DNA of 55,000 nt, taken from Geobacillus vulcani PSS1. GTDB lineage: Bacteria > Bacillota > Bacilli > Bacillales > Anoxybacillaceae. The position numbers and the translations under genes are program-made. Shown piece after piece: positions 36,639-48,318 of the stretch (position 1 is the first letter of the stretch; each line of letters starts with the position of its first letter). Where the stretch lies: assembly GCF_000733845.1 (NCBI RefSeq), contig NZ_JPOI01000001.1, positions 850,001 to 905,000 on the forward strand, read 5' to 3'. The notes beneath the pieces were generated by a model that did no database searches, was not told the origin of the DNA, and saw only the letters and a program-made list of their open reading frames with translations.

Positions 36639-37503
36639 GAGAATGCCGTTCTCCTAACATTCTCACTGCAAACACTTGGTCACAAAAGCCGCGCAACCCA
36701 TTATATACCCGCTGCATTCTGGAATCATGCTCGATCAGCCCAAACACGGTCGGCCCGCTGCCGCTCATCAGCACCGCGTCAGCGCCAAACCGCTTCATTT
36801 GTTCTTTAATATGCGCGACTTCCGGATATTTTTTCAACGTCACTTCCTCAAGAACATTGCCGACCAACCGGCAGATCGCCGCATAATCTTGTCGCTCGAT
36901 CGCGCTCACCATCGCATCGACGTCTGGATGGCTGACACGCTCAAGCTCCAAGTTTCGGTACACTTCCGCCGTCGACACACCGATCGGGGGCTTGGCCAAC
37001 ACAACCCAGCACGGCGGCGGGGAAGCGATCGGAGTGATGATTTCCCCGCGCCCCGTCGCCAAGGCGGTTCCGCCGTAGACGCAAAATGCGACATCCGAGC
37101 CGATTTTCGCCCCTAGTTCTGCCAGTTCATCCATCGTTAATCCAAGCTGCCAAAGCTTGTTCAACCCGCGCAGCGTCGCCGCCGCATCGCTGCTTCCCCC
37201 CGCCAATCCGGCGGCCACCGGAATATGCTTCGTAATGGAAATGGCCACCCCTTGGCGGATGGAAAACGTCTCTTTAAGAAGTTTCGCCGCCTGATACGCC
37301 AAGTTGCGACAATCATCCGGCACAAAGCGGTTTTGCGAAACGATGCGAATCGCATCCTCCTCCGGCAACGCGACAAGCTCAATGCGATCGGCCAAATCGA
37401 TCGTCGTCATCACCATTTTCACTTCATGGTAACCATCCGGGCGCTTATAAAGAACGTCGAGTGACAAATTGATTTTCGCCGGCGCTTTTATCGACAACCT
37501 CAC
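36631..37503 (-). CDS. ispE: 4-diphosphocytidyl-2-C-methyl-D-erythritol kinase
   Basis: A 290-residue GHMP kinase of the MEP isoprenoid pathway. It begins with the substrate motif [22 protein letters not shown] and has the ATP loop [27 protein letters not shown] near the C-terminus is the third GHMP motif. Position between sspF and purR equals B. subtilis ispE. No strong promoter could be named in the 160 bp before it. Confidence 0.97.
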   Translation of the reverse strand: MRLSIKAPAKINLSLDVLYKRPDGYHEVKMVMTTIDLADRIELVALPEEDAIRIVSQNRFVPDDCRNLAYQAAKLLKETFSIRQGVAISITKHIPVAAGLAGGSSDAAATLRGLNKLWQLGLTMDELAELGAKIGSDVAFCVYGGTALATGRGEIITPIASPPPCWVVLAKPPIGVSTAEVYRNLELERVSHPDVDAMVSAIERQDYAAICRLVGNVLEEVTLKKYPEVAHIKEQMKRFGADAVLMSGSGPTVFGLIEHDSRMQRVYNGLRGFCDQVFAVRMLGERHSLD

Positions 37504-37667
37504 TCATCCTCACCTACTTCCACGCGCAATCATGAATAAGCGGATCAGCATCCATCGTCTGTTTTCCATCTCCGCCGTCTTTGTCCCGTCTCATCCGCCT
37601 TTCTTTCGTCAACCCATTTTATCATATTACCATGTTCTGGCGACGACGCCAAACAATATATGTATAC

Positions 37668-37693
37668 AAAAAAGGTGCCCCGTTCGGGACACC
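37668..37693 (-). terminator. Terminator of sspF
   Basis: GGTGTCCCG pairs with CGGGGCACC (one G-U), two-base loop, then six U residues on the minus strand. Confidence 0.85.
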
Positions 37694-37722
37694 CTCGCCG
37701 CAACACGCCCCTCTGCCGGCCC

Positions 37723-37902
37723 CTATTCCGTTGTTCCGGCCAGCTGCCGTTCCGCCCGTTCAATCGCCAATCTGACCATGTTTCCTGCGTCCTTCGCGCG
37801 GATGGCGCCCCATCCCTCACGCTGCACGACATCGTAAAAGCCCAGCTCTTTCGCCAGCTCTTCCTTCAAACGTTGCGACATAATCCCGCGGCGTCGACCC
37901 AA
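37723..37902 (-). CDS. sspF: Alpha/beta-type small acid-soluble spore protein SspF
   Basis: A 59-residue DNA-binding spore protein with the family core [14 protein letters not shown] and [15 protein letters not shown]. Such proteins coat spore DNA and protect it against UV and heat. The start is TTG 37902: [10 protein letters not shown] is the expected N-terminus and AAAGGGG stands 9 nt upstream; the frame is open further but without homology. A sigma-G-type promoter with a perfect -10 lies upstream and a terminator follows, making it a single forespore unit. Confidence 0.93.
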   Translation of the reverse strand: MGRRRGIMSQRLKEELAKELGFYDVVQREGWGAIRAKDAGNMVRLAIERAERQLAGTTE

Positions 37903-37991
37903 TGTCAGCAACCCCTTTCCATGTTCATTGGCGTGGTGTATCAGCAGAACAGCCTGGCATTTGGCAAAGCAAAGGACGGCTGCGACAGTTT

Positions 37992-38022
37992 TAGTATGAA
38001 GCAAAGGAAACGGCTCTATGTC
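37992..38022 (-). promoter_or_regulatory. Sigma-G promoter of sspF
   Basis: CATACTA (37992-37998) is a perfect sigma-G -10, with GACATA (38017-38022) 18 bp upstream as -35 (minus strand). The start site would be about 85 nt before the TTG codon, a fairly long leader for an ssp gene. Confidence 0.7.
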
Positions 38023-38064
38023 CACCTATTTCAGACAAAAACAAAAAGCAGCAAACAAATCTGT

Positions 38065-38322
38065 CTACTGCCCCCCTGCTTGCTCATCATCCCAAAACGT
38101 CAACTTTACCGTCTCTGTCAATACATCGGCGTAACTGAACGATACGCGTTCAAACGAATTCTCTTTTTGATCCAGCTCAATGACAAATACGGATGGATAT
38201 GTTTCCGCCAAAATACCACAACGCTCAATCATTTTTCTGCGTCCGCCGTTGGCTCGCAGCGTCAACCGTTTCCCGATATTGGAATCCAGCGTTTTTTTAA
38301 TATCGGATAAAGTCTTTGGCAT
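38065..38322 (-). CDS. veg: Veg protein
   Basis: An 85-residue small protein ([30 protein letters not shown], an extended SH3-like barrel in the family). In B. subtilis it is one of the most strongly transcribed genes and stimulates biofilm matrix genes via SinR. GAGGTGG is the ribosome site. Two strong sigma-A promoters lie before it. Confidence 0.94.
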   Translation of the reverse strand: MPKTLSDIKKTLDSNIGKRLTLRANGGRRKMIERCGILAETYPSVFVIELDQKENSFERVSFSYADVLTETVKLTFWDDEQAGGQ

Positions 38323-38346
38323 TCATCATCCACCTCACTATTTGTA

Positions 38347-38375
38347 ATTGTAACAAAAATGACGTCCAAAGTCAA
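38347..38375 (-). promoter_or_regulatory. veg promoter, proximal
   Basis: TTGACT (38370-38375), 17 bp, TACAAT (38347-38352) on the minus strand; close to the strong B. subtilis Pveg. Confidence 0.8.
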
Positions 38376-38383
38376 AATTAAAG

Positions 38384-38413
38384 ATTATATCAGGGTGTTT
38401 TTATTTCTGTCAA
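38384..38413 (-). promoter_or_regulatory. veg promoter, distal
   Basis: TTGACA (38408-38413), 18 bp, TATAAT (38384-38389) on the minus strand. Both hexamers are consensus, so the region carries tandem promoters. Confidence 0.7.
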
Positions 38414-38488
38414 TGTATATTTTTCTACAATATCCTTCTTTTTATGTACAATGTGGAACTTTTTTGTAAAAAAATACGACGGACGTAT

Positions 38489-38518
38489 AAAAAACCGCCC
38501 ATCAATTGCGGCGGTTTT
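38489..38518 (-). terminator. Terminator of yabG, overlapping its last codons
   Basis: AACCGCC pairs with GGCGGTT, followed by a U-run on the minus strand. The 5' arm of the stem lies within the last codons of yabG (stop at 38502-38504), so a terminating ribosome would cover part of it. Confidence 0.75.
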
Positions 38519-39401
38519 CCTCTCGATCCTCAATGAGGCGAAACGGCATCCCGGTGCGGAGCACGCCTTTCGTTTCCACCCCACCAAGCCCCTTTTCCCC
38601 GGTTAACGTGTTGCGCAGCACATCCCATACATCGACCGTTTCGGTGAACGGGGTGAAGCTGAGGCGCGAAACGATATAGACAGGGTCCAGAGCATGAATG
38701 TTCACCCGCGCTGGTGAACTGGCAAAATTCGCCCCAGCGCGGATGAGCGACTCAAAGTGCGACTGGCAGGCGCCGGCGAAAATGATCAGTTGGTCCAAAT
38801 GAGGCACTTTTTTGCGCGCTTCTTTCACCGTTTGCACAAAATGGCGCGAATGGCGGTACGCTTTTAACTCATGCACCTTTCCTTTTGACTTCGAATACGA
38901 ATCATGCCCGGTGATGACTAAAATATCCGGACGAAACTGCTCGATCCAATAGCCAACTTTTTCCGGCATTTCGCTTTCCTCGCAATAAATGCCGTGCACC
39001 GGCACGCCGATCCGTTCATACAAATCCATACATTTGCGCAAATATAACGGGTCGCCATCCAAATGGAGAACGCGCCCCGGAATTTGAAAAAAATCTTTCT
39101 CCACCCGGTATCCGCCGGTCGCCCGATATTCGACTTTTTGCTTGATCGCCTGATAATCTTGGCGAAAAAGTCGGTACGATTGTTCGATCAGCTCGATTTC
39201 CCGCTTCTTCCGTTCCTGTTGCTCCTGCTCATCGATGACGACTAAATCACTGCACGGAGCGTCCGCGACGAGACGCACATCCTCACCATACAAAATCGCT
39301 TCCCACTCGCCGTTTTTTTCTTTCATATCAATGACTCGGAACAATAAATCACATTGGTAAGACTTTCGGGCGACAATATCGCCGATTTTAATGACGTCCA
39401 T
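38502..39401 (-). CDS. yabG: Sporulation-specific protease YabG
   Basis: A 299-residue protein. The start region KIGDIVARKSYQCDLLFRVIDM and the central HLDGDPLYLRKCMDLYERIGVPVHGIYCEE block are those of the YabG family; LVITGHDSY and IIFAGACQSHFESL contain the conserved His and Cys, suggesting a cysteine protease. In B. subtilis YabG is made in the mother cell under sigma-K and trims coat proteins such as SpoIVA and CotT. The ATG follows GGAG by about 9 nt; a GTG sits one codon before it. Confidence 0.94.
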   Translation of the reverse strand: MDVIKIGDIVARKSYQCDLLFRVIDMKEKNGEWEAILYGEDVRLVADAPCSDLVVIDEQEQQERKKREIELIEQSYRLFRQDYQAIKQKVEYRATGGYRVEKDFFQIPGRVLHLDGDPLYLRKCMDLYERIGVPVHGIYCEESEMPEKVGYWIEQFRPDILVITGHDSYSKSKGKVHELKAYRHSRHFVQTVKEARKKVPHLDQLIIFAGACQSHFESLIRAGANFASSPARVNIHALDPVYIVSRLSFTPFTETVDVWDVLRNTLTGEKGLGGVETKGVLRTGMPFRLIEDREENRRN

Positions 39402-39436
39402 CACCGCTCACTCCATTGCATAATCGTTGTCACCCA

Positions 39437-39464
39437 TACGATATGCACGTGCGGACAATAGGTG
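39437..39464 (-). promoter_or_regulatory. Candidate sigma-K promoter of yabG
   Basis: CATATCGTA (39437-39445) fits the sigma-K -10 pattern CATANNNTA exactly; CACC (39461-39464) 15 bp upstream fits the short -35 mACm (minus strand). Located about 36 bp before the yabG start. Confidence 0.55.
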
Positions 39465-39533
39465 ATAGACGCCTGTTTGGATGGTTGACGAAAAGACCGC
39501 TGCCCCCGGAGTAGCGCTTGCTTTGCGACTCCT

Positions 39534-40971
<1,438 letters not shown>

Positions 40972-40976
40972 CCTCC

Positions 40977-41022
40977 CATTGCAGAAACAACGGAATCATC
41001 CCTTTTTCCTATTTCTGCAATG
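40977..41022 (-). repeat. Inverted repeat over the rnmV leader
   Basis: CATTGCAGAAA (40977-40987) and TTTCTGCAATG (41012-41022) are perfect 11-bp complements around a 24-nt loop. In the mRNA the 3' arm runs into the rnmV ribosome site, and the loop contains AGGAAAAAGGGATG, possibly a short leader frame (MIPLFLQWEDED...). It may control translation of rnmV. Confidence 0.5.
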
Positions 41023-41178
41023 CCTCCTTTCCGGTAAAATCAAAAGTAAGGCGGATCATCGCCGAAAGCCGCTTCATTCCCTGAATTATTTTTTGAATTT
41101 CCCTGAAACTTTTTTCCGTTTGCATCGTCTAATTTAACAGAAACGGCGCGCGCTGTCGCGGCACAATGCCATTATAGC

Positions 41179-41209
41179 GAAAAAAAGCAGAGGGAAAAAA
41201 CCCTCCGCT
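41179..41209 (-). terminator. Terminator of yabE
   Basis: AGCGGAGGG pairs with CCCTCTGCT (one G-U), then seven U residues on the minus strand, 20 bp after the yabE stop. The remaining gap up to rnmV (41023-41178) has no clear gene. Confidence 0.88.
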
Positions 41210-41228
41210 TCGTTCTCCCATCGCATCT

Positions 41229-42434
41229 CTACGGCAATACCCGTATTTTCACGCGCTTTCTGCCCCAACGAAACGCATCCGACCGTTCCGGGAAAAACAC
41301 ATCAATTTTATATCCACGGATGCCTGAGCCGGTGTCAGCGGCAATGGCATATCCGTATCCTTCCACATACACTTTCGACCCAAGGGGGATGACGGACGGG
41401 TCGACTGCAATCACTTTAGCGGAAGGATTTTTGCGCAAGTTGATGCCCGTGCTTGTTATGCCTGAACAGCCTGCACAATAGGCGGTGTAGGCGGTGGCAG
41501 TGACGTAAAATTCCTTCGCGGCATGGTCCGAGCCGCGCGAGGACGGACGGTCGGGCGCGGCAACCGGGCGCACCGTTTTCGTGCCGATGGCGACAATGCG
41601 CGCCTTGCTTTCTTTTACCATCTTCGCAGCAATCAGCTTGCGCGCGGTTTCTTTGCCGTTTTCCAACGTAACCTCATACGTTTTTTGCACCGTTCCTTTT
41701 TCTCCAGGCTGAATGACGCGCCGTTCTCCTTTCGGCAATGAGTCGTCCCGTTTTGTCACCACGGCAAAGTCGACGGGTTCTTCCACTACATCGGTGACTT
41801 TTTTTACTCGGATCACACGAATGGTCATCTGTTCTTTGACCGTTTCATGCAAGGAAGGCTCTATCCGATCAAGTTGGCCTAGCTGAATCCCTTGCTGCTT
41901 CAAAAAGTCAGCGACCGTAGTCGAAGTTGTCCATACCTGCTGTTGTTTACCGCCGACATTGACGTAGACGGGAAACGCCTTTTCAACACCGATGTCCATG
42001 CCTTTTTGAATTTTCACCGAAAGCGCTGGCGCCACTTTGTCATGCGGCCCGACCGCTACGTGCTGCGAACGGAGCAGCTCCGCAACTGTATCAGCTGTCG
42101 TCCATATCTTTTTCTTTTTTCCATTGACTGTAAGCGTCACTTCTTTGCTCGCTTCCCAAACAATATGGAGATCGTCGGTGATCGGCGAATGCAGGGACGG
42201 ATAAACATAATCTTCTTTGCGCGGCTGAATGTTTTGCTCCGCCAGCAGTTCTTTTACTGTTTTGGCATGAGTGCGAATCTCCTGTTTTTCTCCATTGGCG
42301 ATCAGCGTCACATCATCCTTGGCCATCTCATATCCAGCAACTCCTGTCGTCGCGGAGATGGCGAGAAACCCACCCGCTGTGACGGTCACGTTTTTCCTCC
42401 ATAAGTCCAGCCATTTCCTCCCGTTTGGCAACAT
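41229..42434 (-). CDS. yabE: YabE-like cell wall protein: DUF348 repeats, G5 and 3D domain
   Basis: A 401-residue exported or membrane-anchored protein. A hydrophobic segment (about 17-35) is followed by three DUF348 repeats (each ending in TVKELL/TVAELL/TVADFL), a G5 domain (VTDVVEEPVDF to LENGKETARKL) and a C-terminal 3D domain (TATAYTAYCAGCSG, with Asp residues in AVDPSVIPLG and AADTGSGIRGYKIDVF). 3D domains are lytic transglycosylase-like; YabE resembles Rpf-type muralytic proteins. ATG 42434 is chosen because AAGGAGG stands 10 nt before it. Confidence 0.93.
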   Translation of the reverse strand: MLPNGRKWLDLWRKNVTVTAGGFLAISATTGVAGYEMAKDDVTLIANGEKQEIRTHAKTVKELLAEQNIQPRKEDYVYPSLHSPITDDLHIVWEASKEVTLTVNGKKKKIWTTADTVAELLRSQHVAVGPHDKVAPALSVKIQKGMDIGVEKAFPVYVNVGGKQQQVWTTSTTVADFLKQQGIQLGQLDRIEPSLHETVKEQMTIRVIRVKKVTDVVEEPVDFAVVTKRDDSLPKGERRVIQPGEKGTVQKTYEVTLENGKETARKLIAAKMVKESKARIVAIGTKTVRPVAAPDRPSSRGSDHAAKEFYVTATAYTAYCAGCSGITSTGINLRKNPSAKVIAVDPSVIPLGSKVYVEGYGYAIAADTGSGIRGYKIDVFFPERSDAFRWGRKRVKIRVLP

Positions 42435-42634
42435 CAGATGAACGCCTCCTTTTCCTGCGGAATTCCCCTCTCCCTTTAACATGTACGCACGAGCATACTC
42501 TATTATGCAGAAAATTCAGTGAAAAAGGAAGGAAGACTTGTCGACAGACCATTGGCGCATTTTCACCGAATTTGTAGAACTTTTTCGTTTTCGCCCCTTT
42601 TTCGACAAGCCTCCCCATGATCTGACGCCTAATT

Positions 42635-43405
42635 TTAGCGGTCTATGGCGAACAATTTTTTGGCATTTTCCGCCGTTGTTTCCGCTACTTCGGCAAAAGA
42701 AACATTTTTGATCTCGGCAATCGCCTCGGCGACGTATTTGACATAGCTCGGCTCGTTTCGTTTGCCGCGGAAAGGGTGAGGCGTTAAATATGGACAGTCG
42801 GTTTCGATCAATAAATGGCTGAGCGGAATCTCCTTCGCCACTTCCTTCGGTTTTTTCGCGTTTTTAAACGTGACCGGTCCGCCAAGGGAAATGAAAAAAT
42901 TCATGTCCATGCACTGTTTGGCCACCTCGACGCTGCCGCTGAAGCAATGCATAATCCCGCCGACTTCAGCGGCGTTTTCCTCCTGCAAAATTTTTAAAAT
43001 ATCCGACGTCGCCTCACGGTTATGAATGATGATCGGCAACTTCACCTTTTTCGCCAGCCGGATTTGCTGCCGAAACACCTCTTGTTGCACGTCTTTCGGC
43101 GATTTATCCCAATGGTAGTCAAGCCCCATCTCGCCGAGCGCCACGACTTTCGGGTGGGCAGCGAGCTGTTCAAGCATCTGCAAGTCGTCATCAGTCATTT
43201 CGATCGCATCGACTGGGTGCCAACCAACCGCGGCATAAATAAACGGATACCGCTCGGCCAGCTCAATCGCGCGCTTGATCGTCGGACGGTCAAATCCGAC
43301 GACAACAATGTGTGAAACCCCTTCATCGCGGGCGCGTTCAATCACTTGTTCCAAATCTTCTTCGTATTGGACCGCATTCAAATGTGCGTGCGTATCAAAC
43401 AACAT
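42635..43405 (-). CDS. yabD: TatD family metal-dependent hydrolase
   Basis: A 256-residue TIM-barrel hydrolase. Metal ligands appear as the HAH of DTHAHLN (4-10), a Glu in GEMGLDYH, His in IIHNRE, HCFSGS and Asp in ETDCPYLTPHP. Relatives are 3'-5' exonucleases/DNases, but the natural substrate in Firmicutes is unknown. It follows metG, as in B. subtilis. Confidence 0.95.
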   Translation of the reverse strand: MLFDTHAHLNAVQYEEDLEQVIERARDEGVSHIVVVGFDRPTIKRAIELAERYPFIYAAVGWHPVDAIEMTDDDLQMLEQLAAHPKVVALGEMGLDYHWDKSPKDVQQEVFRQQIRLAKKVKLPIIIHNREATSDILKILQEENAAEVGGIMHCFSGSVEVAKQCMDMNFFISLGGPVTFKNAKKPKEVAKEIPLSHLLIETDCPYLTPHPFRGKRNEPSYVKYVAEAIAEIKNVSFAEVAETTAENAKKLFAIDR

Positions 43406-43502
43406 ACCAATGCCCTCTTTTCCACCTTGATGTTAAGTGTAGCATAGAAATTGGTTACATACGTCACATTTCGTTAACATTTCCATTACAAAATAGCGAC
43501 AA

Positions 43503-43526
43503 GGAGGTGTCAAGCGCAACACCCCC
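43503..43526 (-). terminator. Weak terminator of metG
   Basis: GGGGGTGT pairs with ACACCTCC (one G-U); the following minus-strand sequence (UUGUCGCUAUUUUG) is only moderately U-rich, so read-through to yabD is likely. Confidence 0.45.
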
Positions 43527-43541
43527 CTGCCAAGCAAACGG

Positions 43542-45497
<1,956 letters not shown>

Positions 45498-45525
45498 TTA
45501 GGCCCTCCCTCGTACTGTTGAACAC

Positions 45526-45551
45526 AAAAGCCCCCGTCCGGCGACGAGAGC
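45526..45551 (-). promoter_or_regulatory. Hairpin in the metG leader (possible attenuator)
   Basis: On the minus strand GCTCTCGTC (45543-45551) pairs with GACGGGGGC (45530-45538) around a 4-nt loop, followed by UUUUGUGUU. It resembles a weak terminator 36 bp before metG. No T-box (GGTGGNACC) is present, so the controlling signal, if any, is unknown. Confidence 0.45.
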
Positions 45552-45690
45552 GGCGTTACTTTTATTTTACATAATTTTTTCATTCTACAAAAACATCTAT
45601 TTCTCGTGGGCTGAAAAAATATACCCAAACCAGCAAAAATACGGCCGCATTTTCAACCATCGCTGCGAACTCGTTATACAAGGATAGATT

Positions 45691-45708
45691 TTAGAAGGGC
45701 AAATTCAT
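45691..45708 (-). CDS. Possible five-codon leader peptide upstream of metG
   Basis: AAAGGAG (45717-45723, minus strand) stands 8 nt before ATG 45708, which opens the frame MNLPF followed by TAA. It is a strong ribosome site with no other gene attached. It may be a leader peptide or chance; the rest of 45552-45788 holds no larger frame. Confidence 0.25.
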   Translation of the reverse strand: MNLPF

Positions 45709-45788
45709 TCGTTTTCTCCTTTCTCTCTAAACAAACTTTTTTTTGAAATAACAATATACATTTTTTTTAAATTTTACATATTAAAGGA

Positions 45789-45817
45789 TTGACGCTTAAT
45801 GGAAACACTGATATGAT
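45789..45817 (+). promoter_or_regulatory. Sigma-A promoter of abrB
   Basis: TTGACG (45789-45794), 17 bp, TATGAT (45812-45817) on the plus strand. Confidence 0.8.
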
Positions 45818-45833
45818 TAGGTTGTAGGAAATT

Positions 45834-45850
45834 TATCGAATATTGACGAA
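45834..45850 (+). promoter_or_regulatory. Spo0A boxes in the abrB leader
   Basis: TATCGAA (45834-45840) and TGACGAA (45844-45850) each match the 0A box TGTCGAA in 6 of 7 positions and lie just downstream of the expected start site. The same pair in B. subtilis lets Spo0A-P repress abrB. Confidence 0.75.
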
Positions 45851-45890
45851 TAAACGACAAAAAACTTTTTTGCGGAGAGGAGAATCGACG

Positions 45891-46190
45891 ATGAAATCGA
45901 CAGGGATTGTGCGTAAAGTCGATGAGTTAGGACGCGTCGTCATTCCGATTGAACTGCGACGCACGTTGGATATTAACGAAAAAGATGCGTTGGAAATTTA
46001 TGTTGACGATGACCGCATCATTTTGAAAAAGTATAAGCCGAACATGACGTGTGTCGTCACCGGCGAAGTGTCGGACGACAACTTCAAACTGGCCGGCGGC
46101 AAAATCATTTTAAGCCGCGAAGGCGCGGAAATTTTGCTGCAGGAGATCCAACAGCATCTAGAAGCAGCAGCGGACAAAGAAAAAGAATAA
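45891..46190 (+). CDS. abrB: Transition-state regulator AbrB
   Basis: A 99-residue repressor, the only protein gene here on the plus strand. Residues 1-50 are the swapped-hairpin DNA-binding domain (STGIVRKVDELGRVVIPIEL) and the rest is the multimerisation domain (ISREGAEILLQEIQ-type end). In B. subtilis it represses post-exponential genes during growth and is itself shut off by Spo0A-P. ATG 45891 is preceded by GGAGAGGAG. The protein is close to 90% like the B. subtilis one by eye in its first half. It shares a terminator with rsmI. Confidence 0.97.
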   Translation: MKSTGIVRKVDELGRVVIPIELRRTLDINEKDALEIYVDDDRIILKKYKPNMTCVVTGEVSDDNFKLAGGKIILSREGAEILLQEIQQHLEAAADKEKE

Positions 46191-46226
46191 AAAAGTTTCT
46201 CTGGCTTCAGAGAAACTCTTTTTTTT
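46190..46226. terminator. Bidirectional terminator between abrB and rsmI
   Basis: AGTTTCTCTG (46194-46203) pairs with CAGAGAAACT (46208-46217), A-run on the left and eight T on the right, so it works for both converging genes. The stem contains the last codons and stop of rsmI (46207-46209). Confidence 0.88.
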
Positions 46227-47115
46227 CTTCTTGCTGTTGATGATACTGCCGATAAACGTCACGTTTCGACATGTTTCGATCACTGGCCGCCTGTTTCACC
46301 GCCTCTTTGACGGAAAGGCTGTGCTCGCGAATATAATAATCGACATGTTCGACAAGCGAAAGCGGCTGCCACCATTCCTCTGCCTCTTGCTCTTGTTTAT
46401 GTCCATCTCGCGCCCCTTCGACAATGAGGCAAAATTCGCCCCGGATGTCATGTTCTTCCGCCCAAGCGACCGCATCACTTAAATCACCGCGGATGAACTC
46501 CTCAAACCGTTTCGTCAGCTCGCGGCCAAGAGCGATGCGCCGATTGCCGAATATATCATACATGAGAGCGAGGGTTTCTTTCAGGCGGTGGGGCGCCTCA
46601 TAAAAAATTAACGTCTCCGCCGCCGTTTTTAACGACAGCAACTGCTCTTTTTTCTCTTTTTTCGCCCGTTCCAAAAAGCCGACAAACAAAAAGCGGTTCG
46701 TCGGCAACCCGGAGGCGACAAGCGCTGTCAATGCCGCGTTCGCTCCAGGAAGAGGGACGACGCGGCAGCGTTCGGCAAGCGCCGCAGCAATAAGCTCATA
46801 GCCCGGATCGGAAATGCCGGGCATCCCGGCGTCGCTCACTAATGCCACCGTTTTTCCTTTCTTCAGCCATTCGACAAGCTGTCGGCCGCTCGCGTATTTA
46901 TTATGCTCATGGTAGCTGACGAGCGGCGTATGAATGTCGAAATGAGCGAGCAGCTTTTTCGTCTGCCTTGTGTCTTCGGCAGCGATGACGTCAGCCTCCT
47001 GAAGCGTCCTAACCGCGCGAAACGTCATATCCTCCAAATTGCCGATCGGCGTCGGCACGATGTACAATGTCCCTTGCTCCGTTTGTTCGACAAAACTTTT
47101 TTGCTGCCAAAGCAT
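46207..47115 (-). CDS. rsmI: 16S rRNA 2'-O-ribose C1402 methyltransferase RsmI
   Basis: A 302-residue SAM enzyme of the tetrapyrrole methylase fold. Motifs PTPIGNLEDMTFRAVR (21-36), AEDTRQTKKLL and SDAGMPGISDPG are typical of RsmI. It methylates C1402 in the decoding centre. It lies 15 bp after the yabB gene. In B. subtilis the small GIY-YIG gene yazA lies in between; it is missing here. Confidence 0.97.
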   Translation of the reverse strand: MLWQQKSFVEQTEQGTLYIVPTPIGNLEDMTFRAVRTLQEADVIAAEDTRQTKKLLAHFDIHTPLVSYHEHNKYASGRQLVEWLKKGKTVALVSDAGMPGISDPGYELIAAALAERCRVVPLPGANAALTALVASGLPTNRFLFVGFLERAKKEKKEQLLSLKTAAETLIFYEAPHRLKETLALMYDIFGNRRIALGRELTKRFEEFIRGDLSDAVAWAEEHDIRGEFCLIVEGARDGHKQEQEAEEWWQPLSLVEHVDYYIREHSLSVKEAVKQAASDRNMSKRDVYRQYHQQQEEKKEFL

Positions 47116-47130
47116 CCTTGTTCCGCCCCT

Positions 47131-47880
47131 TTAAGATGAAATAATGCCATATAAGATACGCTTCGTCTCCTCGGTATATTCGTTCTTCTCATCATACACG
47201 ACAAGCGGAGGCAACACTTTTAAGTCCGGGCTTGCATCTTTTGTTCCTTCAATCAAAATCATGTTCGCCTCTTTGCCCGCTTTCGGGTACACAAAGCGGA
47301 GCCGTTTCGGCTCAAGACGGTATTGGCGCATGAGCGTCACAAGGTCAAGCAGCCTCCCGGGCCGGTGGACGAACGCCGCCTTCCCTCCTTGCTTCAACAG
47401 CTGGCTGCTGACGCGGATCACATCCTCTAAGGTGCAATAAATTTCATGGCGGGCGATGGCGATATGTTCATTTTTGTTCAGTTCATCTTTGCCGACTGCT
47501 GGAAAATACGGGGGGTTGCACGTGACGACATCGTACCGGCTGTAACCGATCCGCTGCGGCGCTTCTTTAATGTCGCCGTGTATGATCTCGATTTGTCCTT
47601 CAAGCCCGTTGTATTGCACACTCCGCCTCGCCATGTCGCAAAGCCGTTCTTGAATTTCGATGCCGATGATCGTCCCTTTTGTTCGCCGGCTCAATAAGAG
47701 GGGAATCACTCCGTTGCCCGTGCACAAATCAACAATCTGCCCCTTTTGAATCGGCATATAGGCAAAATGAGCAAGGAGCACGGCATCAAGGGAAAACGAA
47801 AATACAGATGGACTTTGAATGATGCGGAGCTCTTCGTTAAACAAATAATCGAGCCGTTCATCCTCGTGCAATTCCACCAT
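47131..47880 (-). CDS. yabB: YabB-like adenine-N6 methyltransferase (TrmN6 type)
   Basis: A 249-residue class I SAM methyltransferase. The SAM loop is [15 protein letters not shown] and the catalytic motif VTCNPPYFP (NPPY) marks an N6-adenine enzyme; relatives methylate A37 of tRNA-Val. GGAGGG stands 8 nt before the ATG. It lies 60 bp after yabA and before rsmI. Confidence 0.93.
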   Translation of the reverse strand: MVELHEDERLDYLFNEELRIIQSPSVFSFSLDAVLLAHFAYMPIQKGQIVDLCTGNGVIPLLLSRRTKGTIIGIEIQERLCDMARRSVQYNGLEGQIEIIHGDIKEAPQRIGYSRYDVVTCNPPYFPAVGKDELNKNEHIAIARHEIYCTLEDVIRVSSQLLKQGGKAAFVHRPGRLLDLVTLMRQYRLEPKRLRFVYPKAGKEANMILIEGTKDASPDLKVLPPLVVYDEKNEYTEETKRILYGIISS

Positions 47881-47940
47881 GACGCACGACCCTCCATTGA
47901 AAAAAATAACCTTTCCGAAACGGAAAGGGTGGCGCTGCCT

Positions 47941-48303
47941 TTAGTTTTTGTTCAAAAATGACAAGCAAAACAAACAATCGCCCTCGGTGCGAACGCTTCC
48001 GTAATGGATATGACAAATATGAAACCCTTCTTGGTAAAGGCGGGCTAAATTGTCATACCCTTCGCCAATGTCGATCAGTTTTTTGCCATGTTTGTCCCCT
48101 TTTCGTTTGGCTTCTTCCCATGCTTCTGACAATTGTTCAAGTCGACGGCGCAAATGAGCATTTTCGATTTGCAACTGGTGATTCTCTTCTAACAGCTCCG
48201 TTACGCGCTGTTTCAGTTGAACCAGCTCGCGGTAAAAATAACTAAGTTGCTCTTCCATATTGGCCACTGATCGAAACACTTCTTTTTTATCTACTTTTTC
48301 CAC
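47941..48303 (-). CDS. yabA: Replication initiation control protein YabA
   Basis: A 120-residue protein with an N-terminal coiled coil (about 5-60, for tetramer formation) and a C-terminal zinc domain ([19 protein letters not shown]). In B. subtilis YabA binds DnaA and DnaN and limits initiation at oriC. GTG 48303 is used because VDKKEVF starts near it and a GGGGTGGGG ribosome site lies before it; a GTG at 48312 is the alternative. It follows ricT by about 15 bp. Confidence 0.94.
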   Translation of the reverse strand: MEKVDKKEVFRSVANMEEQLSYFYRELVQLKQRVTELLEENHQLQIENAHLRRRLEQLSEAWEEAKRKGDKHGKKLIDIGEGYDNLARLYQEGFHICHIHYGSVRTEGDCLFCLSFLNKN

Positions 48304-48318
48304 CGGCCCCACCCCAAA

